Position numbers and translations under genes: made by a program. DNA of 64,000 nt from Candidatus Krumholzibacteriota bacterium (GTDB lineage Bacteria; Krumholzibacteriota; Krumholzibacteriia; JAJRXK01). The DNA lies in contig JAJDAC010000042.1 in NCBI GenBank assembly GCA_029262065.1, forward strand, positions 56,039-120,038. Direction: 5' to 3'. Numbering within the stretch: position 1 is the stretch's first letter; each line of letters starts with the position of its first letter. This document shows positions 8,666 to 17,180 of the stretch, in pieces. The notes beneath the pieces were generated by a model, which had not been told where the DNA came from, did not search any database, and worked only from the letters and a program-made list of their open reading frames with translations.

Positions 8666-9145
8666 CTACTGCGAGCGTGGCAAGACCCGCGCGGGAACGC
8701 CCGCGACAACCTCGCCCGCGGCTACGTCACGCGTAACCACGGCCCCGGCACCAATGAGCGCCCCATCGCCAATGGAGATGCCGCCCATGATGATCGCGCC
8801 CGAGCCAATGGAGACCCGTCGGCCAATCGTCGTGCGGATGAATCTGCCGGCCCAATCGGCCTCGGACTCCGGCTGACCCTTATCGGTGACCGCCCGGGGA
8901 TTCTTGTCGTTGATGAACATGACACCGTGGCCCACGAAACAGCCGTCGCCGATGGTCACGCCCGAACAGATGAAGGTGTGGCTGCTGATCTTGCAGTCGC
9001 TGCCCACGCTGACGTCCTTCTGGATCTCCACGAACGTACCTACCCGCGATCGGTCGCCGATACGACAGCCGTAGAGGTTCACGAAGCGGTAGATCTGTAC
9101 TTCGTCCCCCAGAACCACGTCGTCGGCAATGCTGACAAATTCCAC
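8666..9145 (-). CDS. Left-handed beta-helix (hexapeptide repeat) acyltransferase, WbpD-like
   Basis: A 159-residue trimeric-type acyltransferase made almost wholly of hexapeptide repeats (IADDVVLGDEVQIYRFV, IGDRSRVG, IGDGCFVG, ISIGDGALIGAGAVV). The loop GHGVMFINDKNPRA with its histidine matches the WbpD/WlbB group, which N-acetylates the 3-amino group of UDP-2-acetamido-3-amino-uronic acid. The GTG at 9145 is preferred because AGGGAGA lies just upstream; the longer reading frame to 9229 would run into the divergent dus gene. A DegT-type aminotransferase that could supply its substrate lies at 14254-15393. The sugar is inferred, not seen. Confidence 0.8.
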   Translation of the reverse strand: MEFVSIADDVVLGDEVQIYRFVNLYGCRIGDRSRVGTFVEIQKDVSVGSDCKISSHTFICSGVTIGDGCFVGHGVMFINDKNPRAVTDKGQPESEADWAGRFIRTTIGRRVSIGSGAIIMGGISIGDGALIGAGAVVTRDVAAGEVVAGVPARVLPRSQ

Positions 9146-9219
9146 TCTTCGTCTCCCTGCGAGTAGGTAATTCGAGAAAAGATCTCCCGGCCCGGGCGCG
9201 CGTCCACTAGCATCCTGGC

Positions 9220-10302
9220 ATGTCGACACCAGCCCACTCCATGTTCGAGGACGCCGTGGTCCTCGCCCCCTTGACCAAGGGGGGAAATCTACCGTATCGA
9301 CGGCTTCTCGTCGAATTGGGCGCCACCGTCACCACCAGCGAAATGGCCCTGGCCTACAAGGTCTGCAAGGGAATGCGCGGCGAAATGGCCCTGTTGCGCC
9401 GGGCGCCAGAAGAACAGTGTTTCGGGGTGCAGCTCGCGGGTCGCAAGCCAGCCCAGATGGCACGCGCCAGTCAGATCGCCCAGGAGCGCGGCGCCAGCTT
9501 CGTGGACGTCAACCTGGGATGCCCCATTGACCTGTTCTGCCGGCGCGGCATTGGGGCCGCGCTGATGACGCGGGCTCGCCGCGTGGGCGAGATCGTGGCC
9601 GCCATGCGGGAAGCCGTGGATATTCCGGTCACGGTCAAGATGCGGCTGGGCTGGGACGAAGAGAAACCGACCTTCACCAGCGTGGCCGAGGCCGCGGTCG
9701 AGGCGGGCGCCAGCGCCATCACACTCCACGGACGCAGTCGTAAGCAGCGTTACAAGCGCGCGGCCAATTGGGACGCAGTCGCCCAGCTCGTGCAGAGCCT
9801 ACCGATTCCGGTGATCGGCAACGGAGACATCCTCACCTGGCGAGACGCAGTGGAAAAGCGGGAACGGACCGGCTGTGCCGGCGTGATGGTGGCCCGCGGA
9901 GCGCTTATCAAACCCTGGATATTCTCCGAAATCCAGCATCGGCGCGATTTCCTGCTCACGCCCAGCGACCGCCTCGCGCTGCTACGCAGGTACCGGGATC
10001 TGGCCCGAGAGCATTTTGGCGACGACGACCATGGCCACCAGAGGGTGCACGAATTCCTGATGTGGCATCTGGAGTTCTTCGCGCGGTACCGGCCCGTGCC
10101 CAGCGACACGATCAGCCCGGATGAACATCCACTCATCCAGACCCGCATGGCTCCACCGGAAGCCCTACCGGGCATCGAGGGACTCCTGTTGCGTGATGAC
10201 GAAGAGGCTCGTCGCGAACTGGCCACGCAGATTCTGACCGACCCCACGCCGGGTCCCGCTTCCGCCGCCGACGTGATTTCGGCTATACTATCTGGGCCCT
10301 AG
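9220..10302 (+). CDS. tRNA-dihydrouridine synthase, Dus3-like
   Basis: Reduces uridine to dihydrouridine in tRNA using FMN and NADPH. The 360-residue protein has the Dus barrel motifs VNLGCPIDLFC with the catalytic cysteine region, VKMRLGWDE, GNGDILTW and GVMVARGALIKPW. Several stretches resemble eukaryotic Dus3 more than bacterial DusA/B/C: GCPIDLFCRRGIGAALM, TLHGRSRKQRYKRAANW, and the helical domain beginning around IFSEIQHRRD and ending in FFARYRPVP. It lacks the CCCH zinc fingers of eukaryotic Dus3. The ATG has no ribosome site, but TAGCAT ends six bases before it, so the transcript may be leaderless. A terminator follows at 10343. Confidence 0.9.
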   Translation: MSTPAHSMFEDAVVLAPLTKGGNLPYRRLLVELGATVTTSEMALAYKVCKGMRGEMALLRRAPEEQCFGVQLAGRKPAQMARASQIAQERGASFVDVNLGCPIDLFCRRGIGAALMTRARRVGEIVAAMREAVDIPVTVKMRLGWDEEKPTFTSVAEAAVEAGASAITLHGRSRKQRYKRAANWDAVAQLVQSLPIPVIGNGDILTWRDAVEKRERTGCAGVMVARGALIKPWIFSEIQHRRDFLLTPSDRLALLRRYRDLAREHFGDDDHGHQRVHEFLMWHLEFFARYRPVPSDTISPDEHPLIQTRMAPPEALPGIEGLLLRDDEEARRELATQILTDPTPGPASAADVISAILSGP

Positions 10303-10342
10303 GGCATCTCCATCCTTGCCCCTGATCCTGCAAGCGTGGATA

Positions 10343-10375
10343 GAAGGTCGGCCTCGTGCCGGCCTTCTTCTTTCC
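10343..10375 (+). terminator. Intrinsic terminator after dus
   Basis: A 10-bp stem (GAAGGTCGGC at 10343-10352 against GCCGGCCTTC at 10358-10367, one G-T pair) with a 5-base loop, followed by TTCTTTCC. It ends the dus transcript just where the convergent CYTH gene finishes. Confidence 0.75.
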
Positions 10376-11016
10376 TACCCTGGCCCATCCTCCCCCAACG
10401 CCTGCGCCAGTCGCGTGCGCTTGCTCACGCTTGAAGGCCGCCACGGCAGGGCGAGCTGCTCGAACAGTGACTTCAGCTCTTGGCCAGCCATGGCCACGTC
10501 GGCCTTCTCGACGACTTCGAGTTCCAGTTCACGGACGCACCGGCCGTCGGGGTAGAAGCTTTCATCGACCACGAGCTCCCCCGCAACCGCGTCGAAACCC
10601 AACACGCGTCGCACCGTCACGAACCACCCAACCTCTTGCAGGTTGGCATCGGCCACCAGCGGCACCGGCGCACGATCGTCCAACAGATTCCGAGCGAGGG
10701 AGTCGAGCGCGGGGCCACCCTCGGCCAGCGACGCCTGCGCGGAAGTCAGCTGCGTTTCCCACTCGTATCGGGTCGCCCACATCGAGTCTGGTTCAACAAG
10801 GCGCGATTTGATGGTGAGTAGCGTGCGAGAAGGCGTCTTGGAATCCAGAGGGTCCTCGCGGCGCACCCGCAATCCAAGCCCCGCAGCCGCCCATTGACGC
10901 GACGGAGTGTCGAAGAATCGGTTGGTCTGTCGGAGGGTTTCGCGCACGTGCTGGGCCGAGGCAAGCGCCAGGAGATGACGGCGGGCAGGTAACTCGAGTT
11001 TCAGTTCGATTTCCAC
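10375..11016 (-). CDS. CYTH domain (adenylate cyclase IV / thiamine triphosphatase-like) protein
   Basis: A 213-residue cytoplasmic protein of the CYTH fold, whose members hydrolyse triphosphates (triphosphate tunnel metalloenzymes) or make cAMP. The diagnostic ExExK appears at the very N-terminus as VEIELKLELP. Later tunnel strands include GLRVRRED, TLLTIKSR, GELVVDESFYPDG and ELELEVVEKAD, with alternating acidic and basic residues as in the family. The GTG at 11016 places ExExK where it normally sits; the reading frame extends to 11211 but that extension has no family character and no better start. The substrate is unknown; inorganic triphosphate is a common one. Confidence 0.8.
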   Translation of the reverse strand: MEIELKLELPARRHLLALASAQHVRETLRQTNRFFDTPSRQWAAAGLGLRVRREDPLDSKTPSRTLLTIKSRLVEPDSMWATRYEWETQLTSAQASLAEGGPALDSLARNLLDDRAPVPLVADANLQEVGWFVTVRRVLGFDAVAGELVVDESFYPDGRCVRELELEVVEKADVAMAGQELKSLFEQLALPWRPSSVSKRTRLAQALGEDGPG

Positions 11017-11379
11017 GCTGGTTGGGACCCAACTGCGAGCGAGGAGGGTTGGAGCGCGAGCGACCCGAACCGAATTGTTAATGCCAACGCGCTTGGTCCC
11101 GAAGCTAACGTTGACCAACCCGGACGTTGAAGAACTGCCGGAATCTTCTCTCGAAAGAAAAGACTCTGGAAGAACATGCTGGCGGCGCCCGACTGCCAGG
11201 CACGCCTCCACTACAGCAAGACTTCGCTGCCGACTCGCGCTCCAAGAACTGTTCGAGGGGGACAGGGCTCAGGAGTATCCGTTGGGACTGATCTCATAGT
11301 TATGTGTCTTGGTTGTCCGGCGCAAGGGAAATGCTCGTCCAGTTGTGAACGAAAGGAAAACGAACCTTCGTAGTTTTTC
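11017..11379. other. Non-coding gap between the CYTH and M14 genes
   Basis: About 360 bases without a convincing gene on either strand. It is more AT-rich than its flanks. The only structure seen is a possible hairpin next to the M14 stop (listed separately). No clear promoter for the CYTH gene was identified here. Confidence 0.5.
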
Positions 11380-11380
11380 C
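11355..11380 (-). terminator. Possible terminator after the M14 peptidase gene
   Basis: On the minus strand GGAAAA at the stop codon pairs with TTTTCC 14 bases later. An inner CGA/TCG pair shortens the loop, and a T-rich TTTCGTT follows. The stem is short and interrupted, so the call is weak. Confidence 0.35.
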
Positions 11381-14079
11381 TACTCACCTAGGCTTGGCCC
11401 CAGCAAGACCGCGTTCAGGAGAAACCGATCGAGCCCCTCCCACGTTCCGCGAAACGATGGATCTTCCGCAAAGAGAATCAGATGTCCACGATCACGTGGC
11501 TCATGGGTCAGGAACGCCATTCCACGAATTGCATCTTCCATGGCCGGCCACATGAATCCCGCTACACGCGGCTCTTCTTTCGCAAACGTCGCCACGGCCG
11601 AACCTTCCTCTGGCTCGCGCATCAACCGATCGCTGTAGACCGGTGCATGTGTCGTCGCGTGTTCGCCCAGGGTCAGGAAATGCGTCAGGTCAACGTCGAG
11701 ACTCAGGATGGCGCCGGGCGTATGGTCGGGCCGATGTTCGGCCGGCACGGGACGCTCGTCCTCCGGCGCGGAGACGGAGCTTTCGGCGTCGTCTTCCAGA
11801 TCGCGCAGATCCTCTATCACGCGAACCGTGGTCAAATCACCCTCGTCATGCACCAGGTGCACCGAAGCACTTCCCAGCGTCACCAGGGTACCGCCTGCCC
11901 TGACCCATGGGTCCAGGCGCGCCCAATCGATCGGAGGCTGGGCAACCACTTCGGGTACTACGATGACATTGAACTGCGACAGGTCGGTTTCGGCCAGCGT
12001 GCGTACCAACATGGCCGTGTGCGGTATTCCGTAGCGAGCTTCCAGTACCCACGACACGGCGCCGGCGCTGGCGGGCCGGATACCGGGACCACTGACAACG
12101 GCTATGCGCGGCATGTGCACGCGCTGCACCCGACTGCTCCCGAGCGAGGGACCTTCGTCGACCCAGGCTCCCGTTGCGTTGCGGATCGAAAGCCCCGTGT
12201 CGTCCACGATGGATTGCAGAATGTGGCGTAGCTTCGATACGTGTTTGTTCACACGCGACTTCACGACCAACGTGCCGCGCGGAAACGGAACTCCGTCCTG
12301 CGTGAAACCGTCGAGTGAGATATCAACCTTCACGTCGTTCCACAGCAGACGTCCGAGTGCTTCGATCGCGCCGTTCCCATGGTAGGGAATGAGGTATGCG
12401 TACGGATCCTTGGCGTCACCGGTTCGGGCGGCCTCGAAGTCGCCCGGCGGCATGACGCCCAGCTCCACCAGCTCGCTGGGTACGTCGATGTTCCCGCCGC
12501 TGGCAAACGTAGGCAGGCCGTACGCCAGAATGAGGGACCAGGCGGTGACGTCGTAGAACCGGTTGCGTAGACCTTTTTCTTTTCGCCAACGCTCCTGCTG
12601 CAGAAAGTCCTCGTTCAGCGGAGTCTCGGGGTCGAGCAGTGTCTTCACCAGACCGAACGCTGGCTGCGAAAAAGGAATGCGGTAGCTACCCGGCGGCAAT
12701 TCGACGGTTTGCGTTTCGCCGCCATCATAGGGGCGCAATCGCGCACGCTTCGTTTCGAGCGTGCGGTAGACGCGAACGCCCTGCGCGGTCAGCACCTGCG
12801 CCAGACGATGCGCCTCCGACGGTCGTTCCTCGACGGTGAAAACGATTTCGCGGGTGGCATCGCGACTCGCGCGCTTCTTCGAGATGTCGAAGACCTTCGC
12901 GTAGGACTGAAGCAATTCGCGACCATTCGCGGCGGCTTCCGTGCAGGTGGCCAGGGCCGCCGTGAGATGGTGATGTACCGCGTCTCGATACTCGAGCAGT
13001 TCACCGTCTTCGCCCCTGAGCACCAGGCCCCGCGTAGTCGATTGCTCGTAGGTCATACCCACGGCACCATGCAGCGTGGGCCAACTGTCGCCGTATCCGG
13101 GATAGAACAGGTCGAACGACTCCCGAACGAAATAGTCGAAACCCTTGGCGTCGAACGCGCGCGCATTGGCCCGTCCGAAACGGTCCCACCACGCGCGCAA
13201 TTCATCGGGCACATTTGGATTCACGGGTTCACTGGGCGGCGGAAAGAAGTACGTGGACTCGCGACCCATCTCGTGCAGATCCACGAATACCTGCGGATAC
13301 CAGCGCAGGAATTCGGCTACGCGGGCCTGCGTTTCCTGCTGGGTCAAGAAGGCCCAGTCGCGGTTCAGATCGAACAGGTAGTGATTGCGACGGCCGCCGG
13401 GCCAGAGCTGGTTGTGCTCCATGGCCGCTTCGGTCGCATCGGGCTCGGGAATCTGTCGCCGGAACGCGCGGATGTGCTGAAGGAAGCGACGGCGGCCGTC
13501 GGGATTCTGGCACGGATCGATCAGTACCACGGAATTCGCCAGGATCTCGCGTGCGCGCGCATCGCGACCCGCCGCCAGATAGTACGCCAACAACAATCCG
13601 GCATCAGCCCCGCTGGCCTCGTCGCCGTGCACGCTGCAGGCGATGAACGTCAACGGCAACTCGGCATCGACCGCTTCCCGACGCTGCGCATCGGAGAACT
13701 GCCACGGATCACGCAACTTCTCGAGGTTGTCGCGCCGGCCCGGCAATCGTTCATGGTTGGCCGGATCAGTGATGATCAGTACGGCCAGAGGATCGCCCTC
13801 GACGCTGTGGCCGTACTCACGGTACGTCACGCGGTCCGACTGCGAAGCCAACAACCGGGAGTACGCGCTGATCTCGTCGACGGAAGCGTGCCGATCGGCG
13901 AATGGTTCGCCCAGGAATGTGTCCGGGCTGGTGATCGCCGGGTCATAGGAAGCGCCGTCGATCCACTCGTAGGACAGCGCCGCGCGCGCCGACGTGGAGG
14001 TCAGCGCCAGGGCAAAGCCCAGAATCAGGACCAACCCTCCCCGCTTGTTCCGGGGCAATCTAACATTTGGAGCGTGCAT
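11380..14079 (-). CDS. Secreted M14 family zinc carboxypeptidase-like protein (first copy)
   Basis: An exported metallopeptidase of about 899 residues. The ATG at 14079 opens a basic n-region (PRNKRGG), a hydrophobic stretch and STSARAA as signal peptidase site. The M14 domain follows. The zinc ligands lie in ACSVHGDEASG (H and E) and in VFVDLHEMGRES (H), the substrate-binding NPDGRRR and DLNRDW are present, and the likely catalytic glutamate is in GMTYEQSTTRG. The long C-terminal half (about residue 430 onward) has a Rossmann-like part (IAVVSGPGIRPASAG, VIVVPE) without catalytic motifs. TATAAT ends six bases before the ATG. A diverged paralogue lies at 52499-55048. Confidence 0.88.
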   Translation of the reverse strand: MHAPNVRLPRNKRGGLVLILGFALALTSTSARAALSYEWIDGASYDPAITSPDTFLGEPFADRHASVDEISAYSRLLASQSDRVTYREYGHSVEGDPLAVLIITDPANHERLPGRRDNLEKLRDPWQFSDAQRREAVDAELPLTFIACSVHGDEASGADAGLLLAYYLAAGRDARAREILANSVVLIDPCQNPDGRRRFLQHIRAFRRQIPEPDATEAAMEHNQLWPGGRRNHYLFDLNRDWAFLTQQETQARVAEFLRWYPQVFVDLHEMGRESTYFFPPPSEPVNPNVPDELRAWWDRFGRANARAFDAKGFDYFVRESFDLFYPGYGDSWPTLHGAVGMTYEQSTTRGLVLRGEDGELLEYRDAVHHHLTAALATCTEAAANGRELLQSYAKVFDISKKRASRDATREIVFTVEERPSEAHRLAQVLTAQGVRVYRTLETKRARLRPYDGGETQTVELPPGSYRIPFSQPAFGLVKTLLDPETPLNEDFLQQERWRKEKGLRNRFYDVTAWSLILAYGLPTFASGGNIDVPSELVELGVMPPGDFEAARTGDAKDPYAYLIPYHGNGAIEALGRLLWNDVKVDISLDGFTQDGVPFPRGTLVVKSRVNKHVSKLRHILQSIVDDTGLSIRNATGAWVDEGPSLGSSRVQRVHMPRIAVVSGPGIRPASAGAVSWVLEARYGIPHTAMLVRTLAETDLSQFNVIVVPEVVAQPPIDWARLDPWVRAGGTLVTLGSASVHLVHDEGDLTTVRVIEDLRDLEDDAESSVSAPEDERPVPAEHRPDHTPGAILSLDVDLTHFLTLGEHATTHAPVYSDRLMREPEEGSAVATFAKEEPRVAGFMWPAMEDAIRGMAFLTHEPRDRGHLILFAEDPSFRGTWEGLDRFLLNAVLLGPSLGE

Positions 14080-14085
14080 CAACTG

Positions 14086-14091
14086 ATTATA
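14086..14091 (-). promoter_or_regulatory. TATAAT -10 box of a probable leaderless transcript
   Basis: A perfect TATAAT on the minus strand followed by CAGTTG and then the ATG of the M14 peptidase. The usual 6-7 base distance from -10 to start site would place transcription initiation at or next to the A of ATG. No good -35 was found. Confidence 0.5.
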
Positions 14092-14253
14092 GCGACCCGG
14101 GTGGGCGCCGTATCGGTGTTTCCGACTATCGTGGGATCCAACCTGACGCACGGTAGCCCGTGGTGGCTCAGAAGTTCCCGCAGCGGTCGAGTACGTCGCG
14201 TCTCGACTGCGGGCTGGCGTCGGCTGGTGCTTGAATTCGAGCCCGCGACAACC

Positions 14254-15393
14254 CTAGCTGCCGGCCGCGGCCGCATTGCCCAGGGCGACCCATTCCAGGA
14301 CACCGGCGATCACGCGATCCTGGTCCTCGCGCGAAATGTACGACGAGAGCGGGAGCGACACGACCGTTTCACACAACATGGTGGCGACCGGTGTTTCGAC
14401 GTACCGCTGGATAGAGGGCCGCACCGCCTCCTGGGTGTGGATGGGCTGCGGATAGTGCAATGCGGTCGGGACGCCCAGGGTGTTCAGGTGGGCCATGAGG
14501 CCATCGCGCTGCGCACCGGTCTCCAGACGAACGGTGTACTGCGCACGGCTGCTGTGCGCGCCGTCCATGATGTGGGGCGTCTCCATGAACTCGCCCAGAG
14601 CTTCGTCGTAGCGAGCTGCGGCGGCCGATCGCAGTTCGACCTCTTGATCGAACGTACGCAGCTTCACCAGTAACGCGGCGGCCTGCAACGAATCCAGTCG
14701 ACTGTTCATGCCAATGTGTTGGTGCACGTGCCGTCCAACCTGGCCGTGCTCACGCGTGCGGCGCGAATGCAACGCGATCCGTTCATCGTCGGTGAACACC
14801 ATGCCACCGTCGCCGATGCCACCCAACGGTTTGCTGGGGTAGAACGAAGTGAAGGAAGCCACGCCGAAGGAACCACTGGCTCGACCGTTCAGGGTGGATC
14901 CCAACGATTGGCAGGCGTCTTCGATGCTATGGATTCCGAATTCCTGGGAAATCTCGTCCAGTTGGTCGAAGTCGGCGGGCTGGCCGTACAAGCCCACCGG
15001 GATCATGGCCTTCACCTTGGGACCCATGGCGGCGCGAACCGCGGCCGGGTCGAGGTTGAACGTGCGGGGATCCACGTCGACGCAGACGGGCGACGCGCCC
15101 ATCCTTGCCACCGCTTCGGCGGTGGCAATGAACGTGAAGTCCGGAACTATGACCTCGTCACCAGGGCCAATGCCAAGGGCCATCAGCAGCAGCGTCTCAG
15201 CGTCGGTGCCTGATCCACACGCGACGGCGTGCGTCACTCCGACTCGCTCCGACATCTGCCGCTCGAGCTCGGCGACCTCGGGCCCGTTGATGAACTGGCC
15301 GCTCCGAATCACCCGAGCCAGGGCCTCTTCGAGAGCAGGGCCGTGGACCCGCATGAGCGCGGGAACATCCACGAAAGGAACCGATCGATCCAA
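14254..15393 (-). CDS. DegT/DnrJ/EryC1/StrS family PLP-dependent sugar aminotransferase
   Basis: Transfers an amino group to a nucleotide keto-sugar in the cytoplasm, usually for surface polysaccharide synthesis. The PLP-binding lysine is in FTSFYPSKPLGGIGDGG. Other family signs are VPFVDVPALM at the N-terminus, ACGSGTDAETLLLMALGI, the IEDACQSLG segment (aspartate contacting the PLP ring) and GMNSRLDSLQAAAL. The TTG at 15393 is chosen because GGAGGTGGCCA lies directly before it; upstream sequence in the same frame to 15516 lacks family character. It resembles WbpE-type enzymes, which would pair with the WbpD-like acyltransferase at 8666-9145. The specific sugar is inference. Confidence 0.92.
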   Translation of the reverse strand: MDRSVPFVDVPALMRVHGPALEEALARVIRSGQFINGPEVAELERQMSERVGVTHAVACGSGTDAETLLLMALGIGPGDEVIVPDFTFIATAEAVARMGASPVCVDVDPRTFNLDPAAVRAAMGPKVKAMIPVGLYGQPADFDQLDEISQEFGIHSIEDACQSLGSTLNGRASGSFGVASFTSFYPSKPLGGIGDGGMVFTDDERIALHSRRTREHGQVGRHVHQHIGMNSRLDSLQAAALLVKLRTFDQEVELRSAAAARYDEALGEFMETPHIMDGAHSSRAQYTVRLETGAQRDGLMAHLNTLGVPTALHYPQPIHTQEAVRPSIQRYVETPVATMLCETVVSLPLSSYISREDQDRVIAGVLEWVALGNAAAAGS

Positions 15394-15587
15394 TGGCCAC
15401 CTCCGTGGCGGCAGACTCAAGTGCCTAGCGGACAACCAGCCCGTCCCGGGGAGGGGCGATCTTTCGCTGATATAAGGTCGGTACACTAGCACGAAGTCCC
15501 ACCTTCGGCCAGCCACCGGGAGTCGAAAAAAAAGCGCAAATTAACCGAGGCGTGGGGATGCCACCGGGGCCCTGGGGCTGCCCGTCG

Positions 15588-16142
15588 TCAGCGGTTCTTT
15601 CCCGGAACCCACAGGACATCGGACTTGCCATCATCGTTCGCGCAACGCCCCAGAACGAACAGAAGGTCGCTCAGACGATTGAGGTACGGCAAGACCGAGG
15701 GACTGATCTTTTCTTCGTGGGTCAGCGCGGTAGCCAGGCGCTCAGCCCGGCGACAAACGGTACGGGCCAGGTGAAGCCACGCTGACAGCTCGCTGCCTCC
15801 GGGCAGAACGAAACTGTCGAGCGGGGCCAACCGCTCGTTGTAGCGATCGATTTCGGCCTCCACGGCATCCACCTGGGACGCGGTGATACGCAGCCCGCCC
15901 TCGGTCCCGGGCGTAGCCAGGTCGGCACCCAGGTCAAACAGGTCGTGCTGCAACCGTTGTAGCAACGTAGCAGTATCGGTGGCGTCGGCCGACCGTACCG
16001 CCAAACCCATCACTGAGTTGAGTTCGTCGACGGTGCCGTAGCATTCGATGCGCAACGCATCCTTGCGCAGACGGGTTCCGTCGACGAGCCCCGTGGTGCC
16101 GTCGTCGCCGGTGCGCGTGTAGATTCGATTGAGTCTTACCAT
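15588..16142 (-). CDS. PduO-type ATP:cob(I)alamin adenosyltransferase
   Basis: Converts cob(I)alamin and ATP to adenosylcobalamin in the cytoplasm. The 184-residue protein has the PduO signatures YTRTGDDGTTGL near the start, RIECYGTVDELNS, and the C-terminal helices with CRRAERL and LPYLNRLSDLLFVLGR. The ATG at 16142 is preferred; a longer frame to 16178 lacks motifs. TACAAT ends six bases before this ATG, suggesting a promoter of its own. It follows the BtuFDC importer genes on the same strand, so the locus covers uptake and activation of vitamin B12. Confidence 0.93.
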   Translation of the reverse strand: MVRLNRIYTRTGDDGTTGLVDGTRLRKDALRIECYGTVDELNSVMGLAVRSADATDTATLLQRLQHDLFDLGADLATPGTEGGLRITASQVDAVEAEIDRYNERLAPLDSFVLPGGSELSAWLHLARTVCRRAERLATALTHEEKISPSVLPYLNRLSDLLFVLGRCANDDGKSDVLWVPGKNR

Positions 16143-16148
16143 GGGAAG

Positions 16149-16154
16149 ATTGTA
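16149..16154 (-). promoter_or_regulatory. TACAAT -10-like box before the adenosyltransferase
   Basis: TACAAT on the minus strand, then CTTCCC, then the ATG of the adenosyltransferase: the same spacing as at the M14 gene at 14079. An inverted repeat (CGTGGCC-TTC-GGCCACG) lies just upstream, between the BtuC stop and this box. No strong -35 was seen. Confidence 0.35.
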
Positions 16155-16184
16155 GGCATTCACGTGGCCGAAGGCCACGCCCGA

Positions 16185-17180
16185 TCACTGCGGACGCGAT
16201 CTACGCAGCAACAGCAGGAACAGCGGAGCACCACCCAGGGCGGTCAGAATCCCTACGGGAAGCTCCGCGCCACGACCAAAAATGCTCAGACTGCGCGCTA
16301 CCGCATCGGCGACGGCCAACAACGCGGCGCCCAGTAGGAACGCCGACGGCAGCAGCAACCGGTGTGAGGCACCGACCAGGCGCCGCGCGCCATGCGGAGC
16401 CAAAAGGCCCAGGAACCCTATGGGGCCAGTGATCGATACCACGGCCGCGGTGAGCAGCGACGCCACGAGCAACAGGCCCACCTGCACCCGGTCCACGTCC
16501 ACGCCGCGCGACGCAGCGACTTCCTCACCGAACGAAAGCTGGTCGAGCGCCCGGTGACGCATGGCAATCCAACCCAGCGCCGGCAGCACCAGGACCGGCA
16601 ACGCGATCAACTCGGACCATCCAGATACCTGCAACCCACCCATCATCCAACGATCCATCGCGCGAAGTCGTAGCGGATCGGTCAGGAACCGCACCAGCAG
16701 GATCGCCGCCCCGAAGAAGAAATTGAGCGTCACGCCGGCCAGCAGCAGTTCGTTGGCCGCCATGCCCGTACGCCGACGCGCGATACCCAGAAGCACGAAG
16801 ACGTCAGCCACCGCGAAAAGGAACGCGAACAACACGGGCGAAGCCACCGGTCCCACGCGAAACAACAGGGCCGGCACGCTCAACGCCACGAAGGCTCCCA
16901 GGGCACCCGCGAACGACACACCCAGCGTGTAGGGCGTGGCCAGCGCGTTGCGCAACAGGGTCTGGAACACCGCACCCACGACCGCCAGACAGCCACCGAC
17001 CACGGTGGCCAACAGTACGCGCGGAAGACGCAACGACAGAATGCGACCATCGCGCCCCAATTCACCCGATCGAAGTTCGGACCAGGCTTGCGCCATGTCC
17101 ACCGACTCCGCCCCCAACCAGGGGGTGATCGCAATGACCGCCACGGTCAGAGCCAACAGGAACCACATGCCCCGATTCAC
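16185..17180 (-). CDS. btuC: FecCD/BtuC-type ABC transporter permease, probably for cobalamin
   Basis: The membrane channel of a vitamin B12 or siderophore importer, 331 residues with about ten hydrophobic segments. Family marks are RLPRVLLATVVGGCLAVVGA near the N-terminus, NALATPYTLGV, and GPIGFLGLLAPHGARRLVG, the loop that contacts the ATPase. The GTG at 17180 overlaps the TGA of the ATPase gene (GTGA), so translation is coupled; a much longer frame upstream is only the shadow of the ATPase gene. Specificity for cobalamin is inferred from the BtuF-like protein and the adenosyltransferase next door. Confidence 0.88.
   Translation of the reverse strand: MNRGMWFLLALTVAVIAITPWLGAESVDMAQAWSELRSGELGRDGRILSLRLPRVLLATVVGGCLAVVGAVFQTLLRNALATPYTLGVSFAGALGAFVALSVPALLFRVGPVASPVLFAFLFAVADVFVLLGIARRRTGMAANELLLAGVTLNFFFGAAILLVRFLTDPLRLRAMDRWMMGGLQVSGWSELIALPVLVLPALGWIAMRHRALDQLSFGEEVAASRGVDVDRVQVGLLLVASLLTAAVVSITGPIGFLGLLAPHGARRLVGASHRLLLPSAFLLGAALLAVADAVARSLSIFGRGAELPVGILTALGGAPLFLLLLRRSRPQ

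Noticed and set aside
12709..14673. 654-codon open frame on the plus strand opposite the first M14 gene
   Set aside because: It is the mirror of a high-GC coding strand. The M14 frame has catalytic motifs and a signal peptide, and this one has none.
16155..16184. Inverted repeat CGTGGCC-TTC-GGCCACG as a terminator for btuC
   Set aside because: The stem is short and no T-run follows; it may be regulatory or chance.
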